Of a stretch of DNA of 21,939 nucleotides, positions 14,165 to 20,929 are shown piece after piece (positions within the stretch are counted from its first letter, which is position 1; the number at the start of each line of letters is the position of its first letter). This DNA comes from JBQCDV01 sp051960855. GTDB taxonomy: Bacteria; Actinomycetota; Actinomycetes; JAJZTN01. Position numbers and translations under genes: made by a program. The stretch lies in NCBI GenBank assembly GCA_051960855.1, contig JBQCDV010000149.1, positions 1-21,939 on the forward strand. Reading direction: 5' to 3'. Below the pieces are notes generated by a model. It was not told the origin of the DNA. It worked only from the letters and a program-made list of their open reading frames with translations, and ran no database searches.

Positions 14165-14743
14165 CTACGTCCGCGTCCTCGGCGCCTCTGGGGCCTCCGG
14201 CTCATCGCTGCGCCAGCCGTCGTCGCCGTCGTCGAACCGCTCCGACCTCTCGGACCTCTCGGACCGGGGCGCGCCTCGGTCCAGGTCGCGAGTGGGCTCT
14301 CGGTCCTCGTCTCGGTCGGCCCCCCGCCGGCGCAGCAGCACCACCACGATCGCGAGGACCGTGCCGAGGTAGACGGCTGGAGCGAGCAGTGCCAACTCGG
14401 AGGCGACCACGAGCAGGGTGCGGGTCGTCCCGCTCCAGCCGTGCCGGTACAGCTCGGTGCCCAGGACTGCGAGGGCCCCGACGATGCTGGGGAGCAGTAC
14501 TGCCGAGTATCGGTCCCGGCGCCGGACGACCAGGCTTCCGAGCAGCGCAGCTACCACGACGCCGATGTCGAATCCCCAGCCGAGCCGCCTGCTCAGGGCG
14601 ATGTCGATGGCCGAGGCGAGTAGCACGACGAGGAGCTCGCCGATGGTGAGCGGCGCCCAGGAGAGGCCGGGGCGCACCCGGCCGGAGCCGCCATGGCGGG
14701 TGGGGCTACCCGGGCGGCGCGGTCGGGCAGGCTCGGTGCTCAT
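14165..14743 (-). CDS. DUF6542 family membrane protein
   Basis: A 192-residue protein with a basic, Pro-rich N-terminus (1-28) and four hydrophobic segments (about 32-50, 58-74, 81-97 and 108-137). The core LGWGFDIGVVVAALLGSLVVRRRDRYSAVLLPSIV is typical of the actinobacterial DUF6542 proteins found next to ispH (Rv1111c in M. tuberculosis). The cytoplasmic tail (138-192) is highly charged, with a SERSERSER triplet repeat (9-bp DNA units near 14244-14270) and an acidic end. The function is unknown. I chose the ATG at 14743 because TAGCCT lies 7 nt upstream; a GTG two codons earlier is less likely. It is transcribed toward ispH. Confidence 0.82.
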   Translation of the reverse strand: MSTEPARPRRPGSPTRHGGSGRVRPGLSWAPLTIGELLVVLLASAIDIALSRRLGWGFDIGVVVAALLGSLVVRRRDRYSAVLLPSIVGALAVLGTELYRHGWSGTTRTLLVVASELALLAPAVYLGTVLAIVVVLLRRRGADRDEDREPTRDLDRGAPRSERSERSERFDDGDDGWRSDEPEAPEAPRTRT

Positions 14744-14750
14744 TCGCACC

Positions 14751-14756
14751 AGGCTA
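14751..14756 (-). promoter_or_regulatory. -10 box for leaderless DUF6542 mRNA
   Basis: TAGCCT on the minus strand fits TAnnnT and lies 7 nt before the ATG; there is no Shine-Dalgarno sequence. Confidence 0.5.
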
Positions 14757-14830
14757 CGTGCCCGTAGCGATCACCGTCACCCGCTGCAACTGTCCCTGCT
14801 GCCGACTTACGCTGCCGCCCGCCCACTCGG

Positions 14831-15991
14831 TCACCCCTCGGCGGCCCGCGGGTACTCCGCGTCGAGGAGCTCGACTGCCGTTAATCCGCGGGGTGGCTCG
14901 TCGATTTCGCCGGGGACCGGGATGGTGTCAGCATCCAGCCGGGTGGCGGCGAATCGCCGTGCCTGCGGCAGCAGGTGGCGCTCGAGAGAGCCGACGGTCC
15001 CGTTGAACTCTGCGACCGTGCGCTGCAGCGAACGGCCGAGCCGATCGACGTGGGCTCCGAACCGGCCAAGCCGGATGTAGAGCTCCCGCCCGAGGTCGAC
15101 GATCTCCCGTGCCGACTCCGCGAGCTGCTGCTGCTGCCAGCCGAAGGCCACTGCGCGCAACATCGCCACCAGGCTGGTGGGGCTGGCGAGGAGGACCCCC
15201 TTCGCCATCGCGTGCTCGAGCAGAGCCGGATCAGCCTCGAGAGCGGGGGCGAGGAAGGCCTCCCCGGGCACGAAGAGCACGACGATGTCAGGAGCGGAGC
15301 CGAGAGCGCGGTCGTAGCCTCGGCTGGCAAGGTCGTCGACGTGGCTGCGCAGGGCGCGGGCGTGCTCCCGCAGCAGCTGGGCGCGCTCGTCCTCGGGTGC
15401 GTCCACGGCTGCGAGATAGGCCGCCAGCGGGACTTTGGCGTCGACGACGAGGTGGCGCTCCTGGCCCAGGTGGACGACGAGGTCCGGGCGCCGACGCTTG
15501 CCGTCGGAGACGACGCTCAGCTGCTCGCTGAAGTCGCAGTGCTCGACCATGCCGGCGAGCTCCACGACGCGCCGCAGTTGAAGCTCGCCCCAACGGCCGC
15601 GTCCCTGCGGTGCCCGCATGGCGCCGGCGAGGCTCGCCGTCTCCTGACGAAGTCGGTCGGACGTCTCGGCCATGGTCCGCACCTGCTCGACCAGCCCCGA
15701 GTAGGCGCCGACGCGGGCTCGCTCCAGCTCCAGGAGACGCTGCTCCACCCGGCCTAGGGTCTCCTCGAGAGGGGCAACGGTCCGCTCGATGGCGGCCCGT
15801 CGGGCGTCGACGTCGGCGGCCGTGCGGGCACCCGCCTCGCGGAAGCGGGCGTCGGCGAGGTCCAGCAGCGAGGCTGCTTGCGTCCCGTGGTCACTGCGAT
15901 GGGTCAGCCGACCGACGGCCACGCCGGCGGCGAAGCCCGCCGCGAGGAGCATGAGGGCCAGCAGGACGGCGAGGGAAGCGGAAAGCGCCAT
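14831..15991 (-). CDS. rmuC: DNA recombination protein RmuC
   Basis: A 386-residue RmuC-family protein. One N-terminal membrane helix (about 5-27) is followed by a long coiled coil (about 40-125) and the RmuC domain (about 125-350). The domain contains GRGRWGELQLRRVVELAGM (130-148), the PD-(D/E)XK-type nuclease residues RPDLVV (D170) and LVVDAKVPLAAYL (D184, K186), VLFVPGEAFLAPAL and SPTSLVAMLRAVAFGWQQQ. E. coli RmuC limits inversions at short inverted repeats; a membrane-tethered nuclease role is inferred. The start has no ribosome site. CATGCT 6 nt upstream is a weak -10 candidate. The ABC exporter pair lies upstream on the same strand, ending in a hairpin 96 nt before this start, so rmuC is probably a separate unit. 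Confidence 0.92.
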   Translation of the reverse strand: MALSASLAVLLALMLLAAGFAAGVAVGRLTHRSDHGTQAASLLDLADARFREAGARTAADVDARRAAIERTVAPLEETLGRVEQRLLELERARVGAYSGLVEQVRTMAETSDRLRQETASLAGAMRAPQGRGRWGELQLRRVVELAGMVEHCDFSEQLSVVSDGKRRRPDLVVHLGQERHLVVDAKVPLAAYLAAVDAPEDERAQLLREHARALRSHVDDLASRGYDRALGSAPDIVVLFVPGEAFLAPALEADPALLEHAMAKGVLLASPTSLVAMLRAVAFGWQQQQLAESAREIVDLGRELYIRLGRFGAHVDRLGRSLQRTVAEFNGTVGSLERHLLPQARRFAATRLDADTIPVPGEIDEPPRGLTAVELLDAEYPRAAEG

Positions 15992-16080
15992 GCGGGCAGC
16001 ATGGCAAGTGGGTCCGACAGAGTCAGGGAACAGACGGTGGCGCGGTGCCCCGAAAGGGGTCGCTCCGCGCCCTGTCGACG

Positions 16081-16100
16081 GCTCCCTCAGACCAGGGAGC
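16081..16100 (-). terminator. hairpin at the end of the ABC exporter operon
   Basis: GCTCCCT/AGGGAGC forms a perfect 7-bp stem with a 6-nt loop. It overlaps the stop codon of the downstream ABC half-transporter (complement of 16087-16089). There is no U-tract. A similar stop-overlapping hairpin ends ychF. Confidence 0.5.
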
Positions 16101-17922
16101 TCTCCCAGGCGTCGTGCAGCGCCGCGAACCGGCCGTGCTCGGCCAGGAGCTGCTCGGGGGAGCCGTCCTCGAGAATGCGGCCCTGGTCAAGCACCACCAC
16201 TCGGTCGGCGATCTGCACCGTCGACAGCCGGTGGGCGATGATCAGGGCCGTGCGCTCGGCGAGGATCGTGCGCAGCGCCCGTTGGACCAGTCGCTCGCTC
16301 GGGATGTCCAGCGAGCTGGTGGCTTCGTCGAGGATGAGCACGACGGGGTCGGCCAGGAAGGCACGCGCGAAGGCGACCAGCTGCCGCTGTCCGGCCGAGA
16401 GCCGGCTGCCGCGCTTGCTGACCTGGGTGTCGTAGCCCTCGGGGAGCGCCCGGATGAACTCGTCGGCGCCGATGGCGACGGCAGCTGCGCGCACGTCCTC
16501 ATCTGAAGCGCCCGGACGTCCGAACCGGATGTTGTCGGCCACGGTCCCCGCGAAGAGGAAGTTCTCCTGGGTGACCATGACGACGGCGCGTCGGAGGTCG
16601 GGCTCCGACAGGTCGCGCAGGTCGACGCCGTCGAGGCGGACGCTGCCCTCGACGGGGTCGTAGAACCGGGACACCAACCGCGCGATGGTGGTCTTGCCAG
16701 CGCCGGTGGCTCCCACCAGGGCCACGGTCTGCCCGGCCGGGACATGCAGGTCGAGCTCGGGCAGCACGACCTTGTCGCGGTAGGCGAAGCGGACCCGGTC
16801 GAGGTCGACCTGGCCGCGCGGGACGGGGAGCGGTCGCGGCTGCGCGGGCTCGGAGACGCCAGGACTCTCCTCGAGGACGCCCGAGAGCTTCTCGAGCGCA
16901 GCGGTCGCCGACTGCAGCGAGTTGTAGAACATCGACAGGTCCTGCATCGGCTCGAAGAACCGCCGCAGGTAGAGCAGGAAGGCGGCGAGCACGCCGACCT
17001 CGGTCTGCCCGTCGAGCACGCGGCTGCCGCCGTAGGCCAGCACCACCGCGATCGTCACGTTGCCGATGAGCTTCACGCCCGGTGCGAAGACGGCCACCAG
17101 CTTGAACGCGCGCTCGTTGGCGCGCCGGTAGTCGTCGTTGAGCACGGTGAAGATCTCAGCGTTGCGCGGCTCGCGGCGGAACGCCTGGACCGCGCGGATC
17201 CCGCCGAGGCTCTCGACGAAATGCACGATCATCAGCGCGACGGCCTCCCGGGTGCGGCGGTAGGCGATCGCCGAGTTGCGGCGGAACCATGCGGACAGCC
17301 ACACCAGCAGCGGGAACGACAGCAGCGTCACCAGGCCCATCGGCAGGTCCAGGACCAGCAGGATGATGCCGACGGAGACCACCGACAGGGCGGCCAGGAC
17401 CAGGTCGTCGAGGCCGCCGTCGAGCAGCTCCGCGATGGCGTCGACGTCGCTGGTGAGCCGGCTGATGACACGTCCGGACGTGTACCGCTCGTGGAACGCG
17501 GGCGACAGCCGTTGGAAGTGGTCGTAGACGCGGGTGCGCAGGTCGAGCAGGATCGCCTGCCCCACCCGGCCGCTGATGACGAGGTAGGTGCGCTTCGCGA
17601 CGTACTCGACGAGCGCGGCCAGAGCGAAGGCCAGGGTGACCTTCGCCAGGTAGGTGGGCGCCTTGCCGTGGGCGACCGGAGCGATGCCGTGGTCGATGCC
17701 CAGCTGGATCAGCCAGGGCCCCGCCATCGCAGCGGCGTTCTGCACGAGGAGGGTCACGACGCCCCAGGTGATCAGCCGCCGGTGAGGAGACAGCAGGGAC
17801 CGCAGGAGGCGGCGGCTGCGCTGGCGCAGCCGGACCGTGGCGAGGTTGTCGAGGTCTTCCTGCCCTTCCGCGGCTACCCCGCGCCAGCTCGCGACGTCGC
17901 TGCCCGCCGTCGTGGTGCTCAC
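16087..17922 (-). CDS. ABC exporter half-transporter with catalytic ATP site
   Basis: A 611-residue fused permease-ATPase. Six transmembrane helices (about 50-345) are followed by a nucleotide-binding domain. This has Walker A GATGAGKTT (404-412), Q-loop Q452, signature RLSAGQRQ (507-514), Walker B LILDEATSSLD with catalytic E533, and switch H564 (IIAHRLST). The signature reads LSAGQ rather than LSGGQ. The upstream partner has a normal signature but a defective Walker B/Q-loop, so the two fit as a heterodimer resembling TM287/288 or BmrCD. The GTG start overlaps the partner's stop in GTGA, with GGGGAGAGG just upstream, so translation is coupled. The substrate is unknown; drugs or lipids are typical for the family. 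Confidence 0.93.
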   Translation of the reverse strand: MSTTTAGSDVASWRGVAAEGQEDLDNLATVRLRQRSRRLLRSLLSPHRRLITWGVVTLLVQNAAAMAGPWLIQLGIDHGIAPVAHGKAPTYLAKVTLAFALAALVEYVAKRTYLVISGRVGQAILLDLRTRVYDHFQRLSPAFHERYTSGRVISRLTSDVDAIAELLDGGLDDLVLAALSVVSVGIILLVLDLPMGLVTLLSFPLLVWLSAWFRRNSAIAYRRTREAVALMIVHFVESLGGIRAVQAFRREPRNAEIFTVLNDDYRRANERAFKLVAVFAPGVKLIGNVTIAVVLAYGGSRVLDGQTEVGVLAAFLLYLRRFFEPMQDLSMFYNSLQSATAALEKLSGVLEESPGVSEPAQPRPLPVPRGQVDLDRVRFAYRDKVVLPELDLHVPAGQTVALVGATGAGKTTIARLVSRFYDPVEGSVRLDGVDLRDLSEPDLRRAVVMVTQENFLFAGTVADNIRFGRPGASDEDVRAAAVAIGADEFIRALPEGYDTQVSKRGSRLSAGQRQLVAFARAFLADPVVLILDEATSSLDIPSERLVQRALRTILAERTALIIAHRLSTVQIADRVVVLDQGRILEDGSPEQLLAEHGRFAALHDAWESSLV

Positions 17923-19706
17923 AACCTCTCCCCGAACGACGCTGTCGCCAGCTCCTCGTCGAGGTCGGCACCCTGTGAGAGCACAGCTCGGTAGCTCGGC
18001 ACCGTCTCCATCAGCTCGCTGTGCGTGCCGACCGCGGTGATAGTGCCCCCCTCGAGGAGGGCGACGCGATCGGCCAGGGCGACCGTCGATGGCCGGTGCA
18101 CGACCAGCAGCGCGGTGGTGCCCTGGAGCACCCGGGCGAGGGCCTCCTCGACGAGGGACTCGGTGTGCACGTCAAGAGCGGACAACGGGTCGTCGAGCAC
18201 CAGCACCCGGGGCCGGCCCAGGACCGCACGTGCCAGAGCGAGGCGCTGGCGCTGGCCGCCCGACAGGGACAGGCCCTGCTCTCCGATCCGCGTGTCGAGG
18301 CCCCAGGGCAGGTCATGCACGAAGTCCGCCTGCGCGATCGCGAGAGCCTCTGCCACCTCCTCGTCGGTGGCGTCCGGTCGCCCGAGCGTGAGGTTGTCGC
18401 GGACGCTGGCGGAGAAGAGCGTGGCGTCCTCGAAGGCCATCGAGACGTAGCGGCGCAGCGTGGCCAGCGGCAGGTCGCGGATGTCCGTCTCGTCGAGGGT
18501 GATGCGGCCGGCGCTGACGTCATACAGCCGGGGGACGAGCGCTGTCATCGTGGTCTTGCCGCTCCCGGTGACTCCCACCAGGGCCATCGTCTCGCCGGGG
18601 CGGATGTCGAGGTCGACGGCATGCAGGACGGGCTGCGAGCTGCCGGGGTAGGTGAAGCCGACGCCCTCGAAGCGGACGTGTCCGGCAACCGCCGCGGGCG
18701 CGGTCGCGTCTGCCCGGTCCTCAATGGTCACGGCGGTGTCGAAGACCTCGTAGATGCGGTCCGCGGCGGTCATCGCCTCCTGCGCGTTCGCGAGGATGAA
18801 GCCCAGCGAGCTGATCGGCCACACCAGCATCAGCGTCAGCGAGGTGAAGGCGACCAGGTCGCCAAGAGTCATCGCGCCATGAGCGACCGCGAGCGCGCCG
18901 AAGAGCAGGATGAGCGCGAGCGTCACGTTGGGCACGAGGTCGAAGCCTGGCCAGTAGCGGGCCATCGTCACGGCCTTGGCCAGCGAGGAGTCGTGCAACG
19001 TCTGGGCCTGCCCCCGGAAGATGCGGCCCACGTGGTCGCGGCGGCCGAAGGACCGAATGGTCCGGATGCCCACCGCGGACTCCTCGACGAAGGTCGCGAG
19101 GTCGCCCTGCTGGTCCTGCACCGTCCGCGACAGGACGAGGTAGGTCCGCTGCAGCCGCTGGCCGAGCAGGAACAGCGGCGCCGCCATTGCCGCGACCAGG
19201 AGACCTAGCGGCCAGTAGAGGTTGAGCAGCAGCACGATCACCGTGACGAAGGTCAGGGTGTTGACCACCAGGAAGATCAACCCGAAGGACAGGAACCGGC
19301 GGATGGTCGACAGGTCTGCTGTGGCGCGGCTGAGCAGCTGCCCCGACTGCCAGCGGTCGTGGAACTCCAGGGGCAGCCGCTGCAGGTGCTGGTAGAGGTC
19401 GTCCCGGACCTGGGTCTCGAGACCGAGGGCGGCGTAGGCCTGCGTCCACCGGCGACAGAAGACAAGCGCGGCCTCCAGCAGTCCGAGCAGCAGCGCGAGA
19501 CCGACGAGGGGCCACAGCGCGGAGGAGTCGCCGTGGACGAGCGGCCCGTCGACGATCGCCTTGGTCACCAAGGGGATGACGATGGAGGCGCCGGTCGCGG
19601 CGGCGGCAGCCAGCAGCATGACGACCATGGGGGCGAGGTACGGCCGGACATAGCTGCGCATCCGCCACAGCGACGTGGCGCTGTGGCGGGGAGGTAAGGG
19701 AGGCAT
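17919..19706 (-). CDS. ABC exporter half-transporter with degenerate ATP site
   Basis: A 595-residue fused permease-ATPase and first gene of the exporter pair. Six transmembrane helices lie at about 25-310. The nucleotide-binding domain has Walker A GVTGSGKTT (378-386) and a normal signature LSLSGGQRQR. Two catalytic positions are altered: the Q-loop glutamine is glutamate (MAFEDATLF, E426), and the glutamate after Walker B is aspartate (VLVLDDPLSALD, D506). The switch histidine (VVHRPST, H537) is kept. These changes mark the non-hydrolysing site of heterodimeric exporters. I chose the ATG at 19706 because TACCGT lies 7 nt upstream (leaderless). An ATG at 19748 would add 14 residues and has no ribosome site. 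It overlaps the partner gene by 4 nt and is divergent from ychF. Confidence 0.91.
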   Translation of the reverse strand: MPPLPPRHSATSLWRMRSYVRPYLAPMVVMLLAAAAATGASIVIPLVTKAIVDGPLVHGDSSALWPLVGLALLLGLLEAALVFCRRWTQAYAALGLETQVRDDLYQHLQRLPLEFHDRWQSGQLLSRATADLSTIRRFLSFGLIFLVVNTLTFVTVIVLLLNLYWPLGLLVAAMAAPLFLLGQRLQRTYLVLSRTVQDQQGDLATFVEESAVGIRTIRSFGRRDHVGRIFRGQAQTLHDSSLAKAVTMARYWPGFDLVPNVTLALILLFGALAVAHGAMTLGDLVAFTSLTLMLVWPISSLGFILANAQEAMTAADRIYEVFDTAVTIEDRADATAPAAVAGHVRFEGVGFTYPGSSQPVLHAVDLDIRPGETMALVGVTGSGKTTMTALVPRLYDVSAGRITLDETDIRDLPLATLRRYVSMAFEDATLFSASVRDNLTLGRPDATDEEVAEALAIAQADFVHDLPWGLDTRIGEQGLSLSGGQRQRLALARAVLGRPRVLVLDDPLSALDVHTESLVEEALARVLQGTTALLVVHRPSTVALADRVALLEGGTITAVGTHSELMETVPSYRAVLSQGADLDEELATASFGERL

Positions 19707-19713
19707 CGTGGTC

Positions 19714-19719
19714 ACGGTA
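19714..19719 (-). promoter_or_regulatory. -10 box for leaderless ABC operon mRNA
   Basis: TACCGT on the minus strand fits TAnnnT and lies 7 nt before the ATG at 19706. It would be internal to the coding sequence if the ATG at 19748 were used instead. Confidence 0.45.
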
Positions 19720-19778
19720 CCTGCCGGTCGTTGACCTGCGCTAACCATTAGCCGGCCGGGGGGAGGTCCCTGACCCCG

Positions 19779-19784
19779 TAGGCT
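19779..19784 (+). promoter_or_regulatory. -10 box for leaderless ychF mRNA
   Basis: TAGGCT lies 8 nt before the GTG start, the same hexamer and spacing as before the prenyl transferase gene; no Shine-Dalgarno sequence is present. Confidence 0.5.
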
Positions 19785-19792
19785 GGAACACC

Positions 19793-20866
19793 GTGTCGCT
19801 GTCCATCGGAATCGTCGGTCTGCCCAACGTCGGCAAGTCCACGCTCTTCAATGCCCTGACCAAGAACGACGTCCTCGCGGCGAACTACCCGTTCGCGACG
19901 ATCGAGCCGAACGTCGGAGTGGTGGGCGTGCCCGATCCCCGACTGGCTCGCCTGGGGGAGCTGTTCTCCAGCGCGAAGCTCGTCCCCGCGACGGTGACCT
20001 TCGTCGACATCGCCGGCATCGTGCGCGGTGCCAGCGAGGGACAGGGGCTCGGCAACAAGTTCCTCGCCAACATCCGCGAGTCCGACGCGATCTGCCAGGT
20101 CACCCGGGTCTTCCGTGACCCCGACGTCGTCCACGTCGACGGTGAGATCTCGCCGAAGAGCGACATCGACACGATCAACACCGAGCTGATCCTCGCCGAC
20201 CTCCAGACCGTCGAGAAGGCCCTGCCGCGCCTGGAGAAGGAGGCGCGGATGGCGAAGGACAAGGCGGCCGTCGTCGACGCCGTTCGGGAGGCGCAGTCCG
20301 TGCTCGAGCGGGGCGAGACCGTCTTCGCGGCGCGTCTCGACCCGGAGCCGCTGCGCGAGCTGCACCTGCTCACGGCCAAGCCGTTCCTCTACGTCTTCAA
20401 CATGGACGAGGACGAGCTCGGCGACGAGCAGCTGCGCGCCGAGCTGTCCGCTCTGGTCGCGCCGGCGGAGGCTGTCTTCCTCGACGCGAAGATCGAGTCC
20501 GAGCTCGTCGAGCTGCCCGACGAGGAGGCGCTCGAGCTCCTGCAGTCGATGGGGCAGCCGGAGTCGGGGTTGGACATGCTCGCCCGGGTGGGCTTCCAGA
20601 CCCTGGGTCTGCAGACCTACCTCACCGCAGGCCCCAAGGAGTCTCGGGCCTGGACGATCCGCAAGGGCGCGACCGCCCCGGAGGCTGCCGGTGTCATTCA
20701 CACCGACTTCCAGCGCGGCTTCATCAAAGCCGAGGTCGTCGCCTACGACGACCTAATGAGTGCCGGCTCGATGTCGGAGGCGCGTTCGAAGGGCCAGGTC
20801 CGCATCGAGGGCAAGGACTACGTCATGCAAGACGGCGACGTCGTGGAGTTCAGGTTCAACGTCTGA
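19793..20866 (+). CDS. ychF: redox-regulated ATPase / Obg-like P-loop protein YchF
   Basis: A 357-residue OLA1/YchF-subfamily protein. The P-loop is GLPNVGKST (9-17), followed by NYPFATIEPNVGVV and the G3 motif DIAG (72-75). The specificity loop is NMDED (203-207), i.e. NxxE rather than NKxD, which in this subfamily goes with binding ATP in preference to GTP. A helical insertion (about 130-195) and a C-terminal TGS domain (about 275-357, ending MQDGDVVEFRFNV) complete the family layout. YchF associates with ribosomes and affects translation and stress responses. It corresponds to Rv1112. A hairpin begins within its stop codon. A long open frame on the opposite strand is a codon-bias shadow. 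Confidence 0.96.
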   Translation: MSLSIGIVGLPNVGKSTLFNALTKNDVLAANYPFATIEPNVGVVGVPDPRLARLGELFSSAKLVPATVTFVDIAGIVRGASEGQGLGNKFLANIRESDAICQVTRVFRDPDVVHVDGEISPKSDIDTINTELILADLQTVEKALPRLEKEARMAKDKAAVVDAVREAQSVLERGETVFAARLDPEPLRELHLLTAKPFLYVFNMDEDELGDEQLRAELSALVAPAEAVFLDAKIESELVELPDEEALELLQSMGQPESGLDMLARVGFQTLGLQTYLTAGPKESRAWTIRKGATAPEAAGVIHTDFQRGFIKAEVVAYDDLMSAGSMSEARSKGQVRIEGKDYVMQDGDVVEFRFNV

Positions 20867-20894
20867 CCGTTCTCGCGCATCCGCGAGTCCGGTC
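20865..20894 (+). terminator. hairpin terminator overlapping the ychF stop codon
   Basis: GACCG...CGGTC (20865-20869/20890-20894) and CTCGCG...CGCGAG (20872-20877/20882-20887) stack as an 11-bp stem, interrupted by a 2x2 internal loop, with a 4-nt loop CATC. The 5' arm starts at the second base of the ychF stop. There is no T-tract. Confidence 0.7.
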
Positions 20895-20916
20895 GGCCCC
20901 ATCGCGGGACATAGCC

Positions 20917-20922
20917 CAGACT
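20917..20922 (+). promoter_or_regulatory. possible -10 box for the GAF-SpoIIE gene
   Basis: CAGACT lies 7 nt before the GTG start, in line with the leaderless pattern elsewhere but a weaker hexamer. It falls just after the ychF terminator. Confidence 0.3.
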
Positions 20923-20929
20923 TGACCTC

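Noticed and set aside
18021..19208. Long open frame (395 codons) antisense to the ABC exporter gene
   Set aside because: Shadow of a well-supported ABC transporter gene; no motif and no promoter or ribosome site.
19748..20701. Long open frame (317 codons) antisense to ychF
   Set aside because: It lies entirely opposite a certain ychF gene; the composition is the usual high-GC shadow, rich in Arg/Glu/Asp/Leu with no domain.
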